From Deinococcus aquiradiocola (GTDB taxonomy: Bacteria > Deinococcota > Deinococci > Deinococcales > Deinococcaceae): DNA of 64,000 bases. Where the stretch lies: contig NZ_BMOE01000006.1 in NCBI RefSeq assembly GCF_014646915.1, positions 1 through 64,000 on the forward strand. Direction: 5' to 3'. Shown one piece after another: positions 1 through 8,796 of this stretch. A program made the translations under genes and the position numbers. Each line of letters opens with the position of its first letter. Positions within the stretch are counted from its first letter, which is position 1. Under the pieces are notes generated by a model. That model saw only the letters and a program-made list of their open reading frames with translations, did not search any database and was not told the origin of the DNA.

Positions 1-106
1 CGTTCGTCGTGCGTGGCGGCGGTCTTGAACCGCTCACGCAGTTCTTCCAGGGTCAGGTGGGGGATGATCTCAGTCGCTTTGATGGACTCAGTTTATCTCA
101 AAACTG
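1..106 (-). mobile_element. End of an IS630-family element with transposase N-terminal coding
   Basis: Read on the minus strand, bases from about 84 down to 1 encode IKATEIIPHLTLEELRERF and continue off the left edge. The HLTLEEL stretch resembles the start of IS630-family (Tc1/mariner-like) transposases. No ATG precedes it: the frame opens just after a TAA near base 98, so the true start is unclear or the gene is decayed. The outer boundary is placed at a TA (107-108) where the IS3 remnant resumes; IS630 elements insert at TA. Only about 30 residues are visible, so the family call is tentative. Confidence 0.45.
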
Positions 107-108
107 TA

Positions 109-276
109 TGAGGTGGCTTTGATCCGTGCTGGAAGGGTCTCGTCGTGTCTGGGATGCGCCCGGTACGTCAATGAAGAGCGTGGCACGGAGAGTAACTCGC
201 ACGCCCGGTGGACCCGGACACCGTGTTCGATCATGGCGTGTGCGGCTCAGAGGCGCTCGGAAGCCGTCAGCGCTTT
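109..276 (-). pseudogene. IS3-family orfB (integrase) fragment with stop codon
   Basis: In the -1 frame after the slippery site the minus strand reads KKALTASERL, a TGA stop, then AAHAMIEHGVRVHRACELL and SVPRSSLTYRAHPRHDE up to ARIKATS. This is the N-terminal HTH part of an IS3 orfB transposase. The TGA falls where an Arg codon (CGA) would be expected. The catalytic DDE domain is absent, because the IS630-like sequence begins at about 107. Confidence 0.65.
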
Positions 277-543
277 TTTGCCAGGACCTCCCGCATTCCT
301 TCGATCTCGAGACGCTGCTGTCCGACAATGTTGAGGAGACGGTCGTTTTCGCGTTCCAGTTGTCTCAGCCGTTTGGCTTCGGCGACGCTGGCGTCGCCGT
401 AACGCTTCTTCCAGGTGGAGAAGGACGCGGTACTGCATCCGAGGTCGCGGCAGAGCTCCTCCACGGTTTTTTCGCCCTTCTGAGCGTTCTGGAGGAGGGC
501 AACGATCTGCTCTTCGGTAAAGGTTCCTGCGTTCAGAGGTCAT
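267..543 (-). pseudogene. IS3-family orfA (HTH transposase subunit), frameshifted
   Basis: The frame from the ATG at 543 reads MTSERR and then loses the family sequence, while the neighbouring frame continues FTEEQIVALLQNAQKGEK and EELCRDLGCSTASFSTWKKR through a leucine-zipper tail to EVLAKKR. Removing one A from AGGAACC (around 522-526) would restore a single frame of about 92 codons, the normal orfA length. The protein would be the helix-turn-helix DNA-binding subunit. The frame ends at a slippery A6G, the usual site of -1 frameshifting into orfB. Confidence 0.7.
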
Positions 544-685
544 CCTCGCTTTCCGGAGCGCACAAGGGAAGCCCTTGTGCTCCAACGGGAGAGATCCGAA
601 TGACGCTCACCAGCTTCGTCCAATATGAGGGGGGTACACCAAGGCCACTCCAGTGCACCCTCCCTTTCCACTCCCAATTCTTGTC

Positions 686-2263
686 CTACCTCTGAAACTG
701 AGTGAGTGGGTGACGCCAGAGGATCTGCGAGGTGCCGTTGTCGTAGATGCGGTCGCCCAGCAGCAGTTCGGGCAGTGGCAGGTTCCAGATGCGGTTGTTG
801 CTGAGGGTCAGCGGGCTTTGAAGAGCGAAGCCGGAGCCGACGCGTTCGGCAGGACTGGCCGACAGGCTGTTGAACCGCGGGACGAACACGCCCGACTCTG
901 CCACGTACGCGAACACGATCCGGGTATCGATGCCGACCCAGATGCTGCTGCTCTGCGAGTGCTGCGTCCACGTGCGTACCGCCTGGATCTCCGAGGGGTG
1001 ATACCCGAGCCAGCGGTTGCTGAGGACCGGGTCGAGGGTGCTCTTCAGGACACTGCTCGACAGCAGGACCGCGAACACCGCGAGCAGGGCCGCACCCCTC
1101 ACGGCTGGCCCGCCCGGCACCGTGATGCGGCGCGAGACACGCACCACGAACAGCACGAACTGCGGCGCGGCCCACAGCACCACGTACGAGTACAGCCGCA
1201 CCTGGAGGTTCGACCCGGCCGCGAGGCCGAGCAGGTCCACGCCGACCGCCGCGGCCAGCTGGACGAGGGACGCGGCGAAGAAGCCGGCCATCAACACGCG
1301 CGTCCAGTCGGGCGCGCCGGGGGCGCGGCGGAAGGCGCGGAACTCCAGCAGGGTGTTCAGGACGGCGGAGCCGAGCAGGACCCAGCGGAACGCCGTCACG
1401 AACTGGTAGAGGACGGGGTTGCTCCAGTCGCTCTGGATGGCGGTGTACGGGTTGAAGGTCGCGGACTTGAAGTTCAGCAGGTCCAGGAGTTTCTGCGACG
1501 CGGTCGTGAGGAGCGAGAAGTCGCTGCGGGCGGGCGGGTACACGTACAGCAGGTCGAGGGTCACGAGGCACCAGCCGCCGAGGACGACGGCGGCGGCCGT
1601 CAGGAAGAAGGTGCGCGTGAGGCGCAGGTGCAGCGGGACGTTCGCGATCAGCAGGATCAGCAGGGTGAGCGTCAGCGAGATGAGGAAAGTCGAGCCGAAG
1701 AACAGGTTGAGCGCATTCAGCGCGAAGAAGCACAGGGCCAGCGCGGCGCCCCACGTGACGCGGTGCGTGACGGGCGACGCGCCGGGAGGCGGGGTGAGGA
1801 GGCGCAGGAACAGCAGGGCGGCGAGCAGGGTGAGCGTCACCGTGAACTTCTCGTGGTTGCCGCGCAGGACCGTGAAGAGGAGTTCCGGGACGAGGAACAG
1901 CACGCTGGCCGCCACGAGCGCCTGGGTGCGGCTCGTGAGGTAGCGGGCGTACGTGACGTACCCGAACAGGGCGAGGAGCAGCGAGCCGAGGACCGGACTG
2001 TACAGTTGCAGGTAGTCCTTGAGGGTCAGGCCGGTCAGGCCGAGCAGGGTGGACGCGAGCGCCTGGTACGCGTACCCGTGCGTGTACGGGTTGGGGGGGT
2101 CGATGGTGGCGGCCTGCTGCATGTTGAAGATCATCTGGCGGAAAACGGCGGTGTCGTTCTCGGACCACAGGCCCAGGTACCGCAGGACGAAGTACGCGCC
2201 GGTCAGGAAGGCCAGCGTGCCGAGCGCGGAGAGGCGCTTCACGCGCGGCTCCACACGCGCCAT
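686..2263 (-). CDS. Polytopic membrane protein, possible GT-C type glycosyltransferase
   Basis: The protein has 525 residues with about ten to twelve hydrophobic segments, starting near residues 12-30 and continuing to about 400, followed by a soluble C-terminal domain of about 120 residues. An acidic residue pair follows the first membrane segment (LWSENDTAVF), the position where GT-C glycosyltransferases carry a catalytic acidic residue, but I recognise no specific family. It is the last gene of a glycosyltransferase operon and overlaps the upstream surface-protein gene by 25 bases. A role in polysaccharide or glycoprotein assembly is inferred from context only. Confidence 0.6.
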   Translation of the reverse strand: MARVEPRVKRLSALGTLAFLTGAYFVLRYLGLWSENDTAVFRQMIFNMQQAATIDPPNPYTHGYAYQALASTLLGLTGLTLKDYLQLYSPVLGSLLLALFGYVTYARYLTSRTQALVAASVLFLVPELLFTVLRGNHEKFTVTLTLLAALLFLRLLTPPPGASPVTHRVTWGAALALCFFALNALNLFFGSTFLISLTLTLLILLIANVPLHLRLTRTFFLTAAAVVLGGWCLVTLDLLYVYPPARSDFSLLTTASQKLLDLLNFKSATFNPYTAIQSDWSNPVLYQFVTAFRWVLLGSAVLNTLLEFRAFRRAPGAPDWTRVLMAGFFAASLVQLAAAVGVDLLGLAAGSNLQVRLYSYVVLWAAPQFVLFVVRVSRRITVPGGPAVRGAALLAVFAVLLSSSVLKSTLDPVLSNRWLGYHPSEIQAVRTWTQHSQSSSIWVGIDTRIVFAYVAESGVFVPRFNSLSASPAERVGSGFALQSPLTLSNNRIWNLPLPELLLGDRIYDNGTSQILWRHPLTQFQR

Positions 2264-4686
2264 CCGGCGACGCTCGCCAGGGCCAGCAGGACGCTGAGCA
2301 GGAGGACGGTGAGGCCCGGTCGGCGCGCACCCTGGAAGAGGGCGGCGGGGTCCGTGAGGCGCGCGTCGCCGGGTGGAAGGTCGGCCATGCCGAGCTGCAG
2401 GTCACGGGTTCCGGCGTGCAGCATCACCGCGGACTGTCCGGCGCGGGTGGGCGTCCACGCGATCCGGTACGTGCGTTCGGCGCTGCCGGGCACTTCGAGG
2501 GTCGGCCATTCGTGGACGGACGTACCGTTCACGCGGAGGGTCGCCGGGCCGCTCCAGACCTGCGAGCCGGTGTTGCGGAGGGTGACGTTCAGCCAGCCGG
2601 GGGTGTTGAGGGTGAGGCCGGATGCGGACGCCTCGCCCTCGAGTCGGGGCGGGGTCTGGGCGGTGACGGTCCAGCCGGCGGGCGTGACGGTCACGGTGTA
2701 GCGGCCCGGGTTCAGGGTGTCGAGTGCGGGAACCGTGAGCGCGCCGCTCGCGCGGCGGTCGTCACGGACGGTGAGGTCGAACTGTGCGCCGTCCGGGAGG
2801 GCGTGCAGTTCACCGACCTGCACGCCGAGGTACGTGCGGACCTGGCGGGCGGTGCTGGCGTTCGCCTGTCCCGTGAACCACGCCTGCAGGTCCGGGGCGG
2901 GCTGGTCGATGCGGTCGCCGGTGACGGCGCGGAAGGCGCGCCAGCTGGCGGCGTCGGTGGGGGGCGTGCCGGTCCAGCGGGCCTGGGGTGCGCTGGTGCG
3001 GGTGACGCTGAGTTTGCCGTCCGAGAGGAGCAGGACGGTCGAGCCGAGCCGCGCGAGTTCCTGCACGCGCTCACCGCGGTCCTGCAGGCGCCAGTGGTTC
3101 ACGTACGCGCTGCCCGCGATCGCGTGCACCTGCAGCTGCTGGCCCTGGGTGACGGGCCACGCGCCGCCCTCGGCGTGCAGCAGGTGCACGCGTCCGTCGA
3201 CGCTGCCGAGGTACAGCTGCGGCCTGGAGGTCGTCGTGTACCGGTACTCGCCGCGGAACCCGTCGGGGATGTGGCCGAACGCGCCGGGGTCGGCGGTGGC
3301 GGTCGTGCCGAGCAGGTACGGGAGGCCCAGTTCGCGCGGCGAGTACGTGTAGATGCCTTCGGAGGATTTCGGGGTGAGGCGTTCGCTTTCGGTGGCGACG
3401 AAGGTCACGACGGGCCACGCGCGGTCCGTCACCCAGGCGGGGTATGCCTCGTACGTGGGCGTGTCGACCGTCACGGTACCGCCCGCGACGCGGTTCGTGC
3501 CGGTGTAGGGGGCGGAGCCCTGCACTTCGATCTTGTAGTTCCAGCGCTGGTCGCCCGGCGCGTTCCGCCAGGAGTAGCGCACCGTCTGGAAGTCCTGCGG
3601 GATGGTGTTGCCCCTGAGGCGGGCGTCGACGCCGGTGGAGTACCGGTCGAGCGGGAAGTACCGTTCGGTGCGCAGGATCATGTTCGGGTGGCCGTCGCCC
3701 TGGCCGGACAGGTCGTAGAACGCGAAGGGCGACTCGAAGTCCGTGAGGTTCCGTCCGTTCCGGGCGGCGTTCAGGCTGTACAGCGCGTACGCGCAGTTCT
3801 GGTTGCGGACCGCCACGAGTTCCGCGAAGTGCGTGACGCGGCCCCGGGTCCAGTCGACGCCGACGGGGCCGCGCAGCTGTCCGGCGGGCTGTTCGTACGC
3901 GGCCTGCGCGGCCAGGAACGGCCATTCGGGTGTCACGCCGAGGTTCAGGGTGGTCGGCGTGACGCACTTGCGTTCGGCGTAGTTGTACCGGATGTACCCG
4001 CTCGTCCCGAAGTCCGGCAGGAGGCGGCGGTCGTCCCAGCCGGGCAGGCCGCTCGCGTCGGGGCGGACGCGGACGTCGACGGCCGCCTCGCCGGGGCGGA
4101 TGCGCGCGCCGGACCCGATTGGGCCGCGCGCCGGGTCGTACGCCTGACCCCACATGGCGTACGCCTGGCCGTACACGTGGACGTCCAGGGCGTAGTTCGG
4201 GCGTTCGTTGCGCACCCACCAGCCGCCGTGCGCCGTCATGACGAGCGCGGGTTTGAGCGTGGCGGGCAGGGTGACGGTGTCGCCCGTCACGGTGGCGGGC
4301 ACGGACGGGCCGTTCAGGGTGGAGGTGTCGTACACGCGGGCGGTGGCGTTCCCGCCCTGCGGGTGGTCGAGCTGCACGGCGAGCCGCACCTCGCCGGACG
4401 GAACGTGCGTGTACAGCAGGGTGCCGTGTCCAACGGCGCCCGCCGCGAGCTGTGCGAGCGGGACGGTCCCGTGGTACTGCATCTTCAGGCCGGCCGGGAG
4501 GGCGTCGTGGATCGGGGCGGTCGGGGTGGCCTTGACCGGGCTGGGCGCGGTCGTGACGGTCGCGGTCGGGGTGGGGGCGCTGCGCGGCGCGGCGGCAGCC
4601 CAGGAGAGCAGCATGCCGGCCGTGACGGCGAGCGCCGCCGCACGGGAGGTCGTGTGTACACCGGGGTGGAGGGAAGGGTTCCGCAT
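2239..4686 (-). CDS. Large exported surface protein with C-terminal anchor
   Basis: About 815 residues. An N-terminal signal peptide (hydrophobic AALAVTAGMLLSWAAAA) is followed by a Thr/Pro-rich linker, a large extracytoplasmic region with no domain I recognise, a CARDB-like beta domain around residues 690-770 (LNVTLRNTGSQVWSG), and a C-terminal membrane segment (LTVLLLSVLLALASVAGW) ending in WSRA. The ATG at 4686 is preceded by AGGTGA at good spacing; a GTG at 4695 is the alternative start. It is probably co-transcribed with the glycosyltransferases upstream and may be part of, or help display, a cell-surface glycan. Function unknown. Confidence 0.7.
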   Translation of the reverse strand: MRNPSLHPGVHTTSRAAALAVTAGMLLSWAAAAPRSAPTPTATVTTAPSPVKATPTAPIHDALPAGLKMQYHGTVPLAQLAAGAVGHGTLLYTHVPSGEVRLAVQLDHPQGGNATARVYDTSTLNGPSVPATVTGDTVTLPATLKPALVMTAHGGWWVRNERPNYALDVHVYGQAYAMWGQAYDPARGPIGSGARIRPGEAAVDVRVRPDASGLPGWDDRRLLPDFGTSGYIRYNYAERKCVTPTTLNLGVTPEWPFLAAQAAYEQPAGQLRGPVGVDWTRGRVTHFAELVAVRNQNCAYALYSLNAARNGRNLTDFESPFAFYDLSGQGDGHPNMILRTERYFPLDRYSTGVDARLRGNTIPQDFQTVRYSWRNAPGDQRWNYKIEVQGSAPYTGTNRVAGGTVTVDTPTYEAYPAWVTDRAWPVVTFVATESERLTPKSSEGIYTYSPRELGLPYLLGTTATADPGAFGHIPDGFRGEYRYTTTSRPQLYLGSVDGRVHLLHAEGGAWPVTQGQQLQVHAIAGSAYVNHWRLQDRGERVQELARLGSTVLLLSDGKLSVTRTSAPQARWTGTPPTDAASWRAFRAVTGDRIDQPAPDLQAWFTGQANASTARQVRTYLGVQVGELHALPDGAQFDLTVRDDRRASGALTVPALDTLNPGRYTVTVTPAGWTVTAQTPPRLEGEASASGLTLNTPGWLNVTLRNTGSQVWSGPATLRVNGTSVHEWPTLEVPGSAERTYRIAWTPTRAGQSAVMLHAGTRDLQLGMADLPPGDARLTDPAALFQGARRPGLTVLLLSVLLALASVAGWRVWSRA

Positions 4687-4803
4687 ACGTGTCACCTGTG
4701 GGGGGAGGGGAAGGAGAGGACGGCAGGGGCGCGACGTGAGCAGCGAAGGGACGTGGGGGGGAAGCGCGGCGACGGGACCTTCACCCGGGATGCAGTGGGG
4801 GCG

Positions 4804-5880
4804 TCACCAGGGCGTCTGGCCGCGCAGGATGTCGCGGCAGGCCTTGAGGGACGCCCACAGGTCCCCGGCGGTGTGTACGGCACTGCCGAGCACGCTGGGC
4901 GCAAGGCCCGCCTGGCGTTGAAGGCGGGTGCGGCCGATCACGGCGTGCGCGAACAGCAGGGCCGCGAGCACGGCCAGCGGCGGGAAGAGCGGCGAGGCGA
5001 GCAGCAGTCCGCTCAGCACGAACGGGACGGCCAGCGTCCGCTGCACGGCGCGCACCTCCTGCTCGGCGCCGTAGCGTCGGCCGAGCAGGTAGGCGTTCCG
5101 CAGCCAGCGCGCCTGCTTGTGGGCGTACACGCGGACGGTGTCCGGGTACTCGCTCTCGATGCGCGGTCCGGGCGCGAAGGTGATGCGGTGCCCGGCCTGC
5201 GCGAGGACTTTCGCGAGGGTGTAGTCGGTGCCGGACGGTGCGGGGACCGAGAAGGCGCGCGTGCCCTTCAGGGCGTCGCGGCGCACGGCGGCACTGCGGC
5301 CGAGCAGGCCGTCCACCGGTTCCGCACGGCCGGGCAGGGTGGCCACCTCGGTCGCGTAGTGCGAACGGACGAGCGGGATGCTCAGCTGCGCCCGCAGCGG
5401 CATGGACGCGCCGGTCACGGCGGCGCTGCCGGACGCGTGGAGCGTGCCGAGCAGGGCCTGCACCACGTCATCCGTGAGGCGGCAGTCGATGTCGGTGAGC
5501 AGGATCACGTCGCCGTCGCTTTCCTCCAGGCTGCGTTCCAGGGCCTTCTGTTTGCCTTCGCCGGGCCGCTGTTCCAGCACCACGTGGTCCGGCGCGAGTC
5601 GGCGCGCGAGCTCGAGGCTGCCGTCGGGTCCGCCGACGCACAGCACGAGCTGCAGGTTCGGGTGCGTCAGGGCACGGAACGCCTCCATGAAGGGCGGCAG
5701 GTCGTTCGCGGCCTTCCAGCCCGGCACGAGCACGCTGACGCGTTCGGGAGTGACCGGGAGGGCGGGTGGTGCGGCGGTGTCGGTGGGTGCCGGGGGCGTG
5801 CCGGTCCGCCCGCGCCGCAGCTGCAGGGCCGTGAAGGCCGCGAGCGCGGTGAGGGTGACGGCGGTTCTGAGGTGTTTCAT
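4804..5880 (-). CDS. Glycosyltransferase family 2, membrane-associated
   Basis: 358 residues. An N-terminal hydrophobic segment is followed by a GT-A domain: VSVLVPGWKAAND, then GKQKALERSL, then the acidic LLTDIDCRL motif expected to bind the metal and sugar nucleotide. Further on come the acceptor-side GTDYTLAKVL and QARWLRNAYL (a QxxRW-like motif of processive GT2 enzymes). Two C-terminal membrane segments follow (about 285-330). It most likely transfers a sugar at the cytoplasmic face during exopolysaccharide synthesis. The ATG at 5880 overlaps the upstream stop as ATGA, so translation is coupled. Substrate cannot be told from sequence. Confidence 0.8.
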   Translation of the reverse strand: MKHLRTAVTLTALAAFTALQLRRGRTGTPPAPTDTAAPPALPVTPERVSVLVPGWKAANDLPPFMEAFRALTHPNLQLVLCVGGPDGSLELARRLAPDHVVLEQRPGEGKQKALERSLEESDGDVILLTDIDCRLTDDVVQALLGTLHASGSAAVTGASMPLRAQLSIPLVRSHYATEVATLPGRAEPVDGLLGRSAAVRRDALKGTRAFSVPAPSGTDYTLAKVLAQAGHRITFAPGPRIESEYPDTVRVYAHKQARWLRNAYLLGRRYGAEQEVRAVQRTLAVPFVLSGLLLASPLFPPLAVLAALLFAHAVIGRTRLQRQAGLAPSVLGSAVHTAGDLWASLKACRDILRGQTPW

Positions 5881-7154
5881 CGGAGTTCGGCCTCCTGGCC
5901 GGTCTGTGAAGCCCACACGGTCCCGCGGTCCCAGCGGTACAGTTCGTGGCCGGAACGGTCCGTCACGCGGACGCCTCCGGGATCGTCGTGGAAGGTGCAG
6001 GGCGTGCCGAGCCATGCCGCGTCCCGCTGCACGGCCGGCAGGCCCGCCGGGGCCGCCGGGACCGGGCCGTCCACGAGGTGCGCGAGGAGGCGCAGCACCT
6101 TGTCGTTCCAGCCGACCACGCCGAGCAGGTCACGCGGATCGGTGTGGCCGGGACGCTGCGTCACCTGCGCCGAGAAGCCCTCCGCGGTCGGGAAGGCGCC
6201 GTTGGGGAGCTGCGCGTCCAGCAGGCGGGCGAGCGCGGCGTCCGGCACGGTGCGCCCGCCGACGTGCTGCGCGTACAGGATGTCGGCCGTCCCGGCGTAC
6301 CAGCGCGGGTACTCGGCGCGCTGTCCGCCCGCGTACACGATCTGCGGCCAGCTGCCGTCGCGGTTCATCCAGCGGCCGAGCAGGTCGAGGATCCGTTCGG
6401 CCGCGCGGGCGTACTCGGGGCGTCCGAGCTGCTGCGCGCCGAGCAGGAGGGGTTCCACGCAGCGGGCGTTGTAGAACGGGAAGTACCGGCCGTCGCCGCG
6501 GCCCGCGCCGGGCGCGTACTGATGGACCTCGCCGCCGGGCTCCTGGTAGCGCAGCACGTCGTCGAGCGCCGAACGGGCGAGGTCCAGGTACGGTCTTCCG
6601 GCCGGTCCGAGCCGGTCCGCGAGCCGCAGGAGTGCCTGCGCGAGTGTCGCGAGCTTGTTCGGGACGCGTCCCTTCACGCTGCGGTGGTCGTTGAAGCCCT
6701 GCCCGTCCCAGAGCGCGGCGATCACGGCGTCCAGGTTGTCGCGCGCCACCTGCAGGTACACGTCCGAGTGCGGGAGGCTGTCGAGCGCGTCCAGCAGGCC
6801 CAGGCTCGCGGCGGCCTCGTGCGGGGTGCCGAGCGTGCCGGGGTTGATCTCGAAGCGGGACGCGCGGTACAGGCCGTCCGGGCCCTGACCGTGCCGGAGG
6901 TCCTCGGCCGCGAGGATCGCCCGCTGCCGCCACACGTCGTCACGCGTCCGGACATGCAGCGCGTGGTACCCGACCAGCAGGCCCTCGTACCGCCAGTCGA
7001 GCCCGGGACCGGCATACAGCATCCGGTTCTGCCAGTAGTGCGCGACCGGTCCGCCGTACCCGCCGTCCTGACGCATGCTCTGCAGCCACGCGTCGAGGCG
7101 CGTCACGGCGCCGGTCACGCGCGCCGTGACGGCCGACGGGGCCGCGGCCGTCAC
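5877..7154 (-). CDS. Unknown protein, probable alpha/alpha-barrel enzyme of polysaccharide locus
   Basis: 425 residues starting at a GTG that overlaps the upstream stop (GTGA at 7151-7154). The sequence is rich in paired helices with repeated aromatic and Gly turns (DGGYGGPVAHYW, DGLYRASRFE, DGSWPQIVYAGG, NGAFPTAEGF). This pattern is seen in six-hairpin glycosidases, polysaccharide lyases and terpene-cyclase folds. No signal peptide or catalytic signature is clear. Its place between glycosyltransferases suggests a role in glycan modification or trimming, which is inference. Confidence 0.6.
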   Translation of the reverse strand: MTAAAPSAVTARVTGAVTRLDAWLQSMRQDGGYGGPVAHYWQNRMLYAGPGLDWRYEGLLVGYHALHVRTRDDVWRQRAILAAEDLRHGQGPDGLYRASRFEINPGTLGTPHEAAASLGLLDALDSLPHSDVYLQVARDNLDAVIAALWDGQGFNDHRSVKGRVPNKLATLAQALLRLADRLGPAGRPYLDLARSALDDVLRYQEPGGEVHQYAPGAGRGDGRYFPFYNARCVEPLLLGAQQLGRPEYARAAERILDLLGRWMNRDGSWPQIVYAGGQRAEYPRWYAGTADILYAQHVGGRTVPDAALARLLDAQLPNGAFPTAEGFSAQVTQRPGHTDPRDLLGVVGWNDKVLRLLAHLVDGPVPAAPAGLPAVQRDAAWLGTPCTFHDDPGGVRVTDRSGHELYRWDRGTVWASQTGQEAELR

Positions 7155-7705
7155 GCGCGCCTCCAGATGGAGAGCACGTAGTACGCGGGCACGCGTTTCA
7201 CGCTCACGAAGGAGCGCCGCATCGCGAAACCCGCGCGGTCCGCGAGGTCCGGGCGGCGCGCCAGGTACGCCAGGCGAATGCCGGCCCCCCAGGCGCGGAC
7301 GCCCCAGGTAAGCAGGTACCGGGATTCCTGCAGCGTGAAGCGGGCCGGGAGGGGCGGCACGTCCCGCAGGGCGCGCGGGGCGAGCGGACCGCCGTGCAGC
7401 ACGGCCACCCACTGCGCGCCGTTCAGGTCGTGTTCGTTCACGCCGCGGAAGTCGAGCGCGGCGACCCCGGTGTCGTCGGCGTGCGCCGGGGTGAGCCAGC
7501 CGCGCAGTTCCGCCTCGGCCTCCAGGCCGGGAGCGGGCAGGCGCGCCTGCAGGAAGCCGACCCCGGCGAGCGCGGCGCGGCTGAACACCTGGTCGAGCAG
7601 GTACGACCACGCGAGTTCGTGGGCGCCCTCCACCGCCGGGACGAGCGGGTGGTGGCGCGTGACCGTCTGCACCTGCATCTGGGCGGTCTGCGTGCGGACG
7701 TTCAA
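7151..7705 (-). CDS. Hypothetical protein of the glycosyltransferase operon
   Basis: 184 residues starting with TTG; the start overlaps the stop of the upstream GT4 gene as TTGA and its own stop overlaps the next GTG. These tight overlaps support it as a real operon member. It has no signal peptide and no recognised domain. Visible features are an acidic middle (LTPAHADDTGVAALDF) and a basic, aromatic C-terminal third. Function unknown. Confidence 0.6.
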   Translation of the reverse strand: MNVRTQTAQMQVQTVTRHHPLVPAVEGAHELAWSYLLDQVFSRAALAGVGFLQARLPAPGLEAEAELRGWLTPAHADDTGVAALDFRGVNEHDLNGAQWVAVLHGGPLAPRALRDVPPLPARFTLQESRYLLTWGVRAWGAGIRLAYLARRPDLADRAGFAMRRSFVSVKRVPAYYVLSIWRRA

Positions 7706-8796
7706 GCGGTCACCTGCGCGTACAGGCCTTCGAGGGTGGACGCGATGACGTTCCAGTCGTACAGGCGGTGGACCTTGGCCCGGCCGCGCGCGCCCATCTC
7801 GCGCGCCTGCCCGGGATCGCCGAGCAGCGTCGCGAGGGCGCGCGTGAGGCCGTCCACGTCGCCCGGCTCGACGAGCAGGCCGTCACGGCCGTGCTCGACG
7901 ACGGTCCTGACGCCCGGCAGGTTGGACGCGATCACGGGCGCGCCCGCCGCCATCGCCTCGATGAGCACCATGCCGAACGCTTCACCCTGCGTGGTGCTCG
8001 GGAGGACGCCGACGGTCGCCTCGCCGTACAGGCGTGCGAGTTCCGCGGGCGGAACACGGCCCGCGAAGCGCACCCTGCCTGGCGCGATGCGTGCCGCGAG
8101 CGCCTCGTACTCGCCGCGCAGGTCGCCGTCCCCGACGATCACGGCGCGCGCGTCCGGGAGGCGCGACACGGCCTCGATCAGGACGCGGACGCCCTTGAAG
8201 TGGTGCGCGCTGTCCAGACCGCCGACCAGCAGCGCGTACCGTTCGCCGCTGCGGGTGCCGGGCAGGAACTGCTGCACGTCCACGCCGTTCGGGAGGACCG
8301 CGAAGTTCGCGCCGCGCGGCGTGGTGCTGCTGAAGAAGGAGTGCTCGGCGTAGTCGCGGGACGTGCCGAGCAGCAGGTCCGCCTGGCGCAGCACGAGCGG
8401 CTGACTGGTGGCCGTGTACGCCCGGAAGATCAGGCCGCGCGCGCCGCCGGCGAGCAGGTCGTTGTGGTACGTGATCATGAGCGGGATGCGGTAGCGGCGC
8501 GCGGCGAGCGCCGTGAGTTCCGCTCCGAAGATGAACGGGTAGTGCAGGTGGATCGCGTCGAAGCCGCGCAGGGCCGACACGAGGCCCGGCGTGAGCGGCG
8601 CGTTCCCGATCCGGAACACGGCGGGCAGTCGGCGCACCTCGAACGGGAACTGCATCTCGGCGTCCCTGGGGGTGCTGGCCGTGAACACCACCACCTCGTG
8701 TCCGCGTTCGTGCAGCAGGCGGGCGTTGTGGTACGCGACGTTGCCGGTGCCGGCCCAGTAGGGCGGGAAGGTCGCGGTGACGTGCGCGATCTTCAT
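7702..8796 (-). CDS. Glycosyltransferase family 4 (GT-B)
   Basis: 364 residues, typical of GT4 enzymes. The N-terminal Rossmann domain starts IAHVTATFPPYWAGTGNVAY and contains HLHYPFIFG; the C-terminal domain has GGLDSAHHFKGVRVLIEAV and the donor-site signature GEAFGMVLIEAMAAGAPVIA with the E-x7-E pair. The enzyme is cytoplasmic and transfers a sugar from a nucleotide-sugar donor with retention of configuration. The ATG at 8796 overlaps the upstream stop (ATGA). Operon context points to surface polysaccharide assembly. Confidence 0.85.
   Translation of the reverse strand: MKIAHVTATFPPYWAGTGNVAYHNARLLHERGHEVVVFTASTPRDAEMQFPFEVRRLPAVFRIGNAPLTPGLVSALRGFDAIHLHYPFIFGAELTALAARRYRIPLMITYHNDLLAGGARGLIFRAYTATSQPLVLRQADLLLGTSRDYAEHSFFSSTTPRGANFAVLPNGVDVQQFLPGTRSGERYALLVGGLDSAHHFKGVRVLIEAVSRLPDARAVIVGDGDLRGEYEALAARIAPGRVRFAGRVPPAELARLYGEATVGVLPSTTQGEAFGMVLIEAMAAGAPVIASNLPGVRTVVEHGRDGLLVEPGDVDGLTRALATLLGDPGQAREMGARGRAKVHRLYDWNVIASTLEGLYAQVTA

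Larger units (their letters stand above)
107..638 (-). mobile_element. IS3-family insertion sequence remnant
   Basis: On the minus strand the element begins at 638 with TGTACCCCCCTCATATTGG, a TG-initiated end typical of IS3 elements. It carries an orfA-like reading frame, an A-AAA-AAG slippery heptamer (minus strand, 279-273) and the start of orfB. The rest of orfB and the other terminal repeat are missing because the IS630-like sequence starts at 107. orfA is frameshifted and orfB has a stop, so this copy cannot transpose by itself. Confidence 0.7.

Noticed and set aside
653..2701. 682-codon plus-strand reading frame
   Set aside because: Runs antisense to two genes with clear membrane and signal sequences; its product is Arg/Glu/Gln-rich low-complexity, as expected for antisense frames in GC-rich DNA.
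2416..6474. 1352-codon plus-strand reading frame
   Set aside because: Antisense to three operon genes with strong motifs (GT2, surface protein). Composition is that of a frame shadow and there is no ribosome-binding site.
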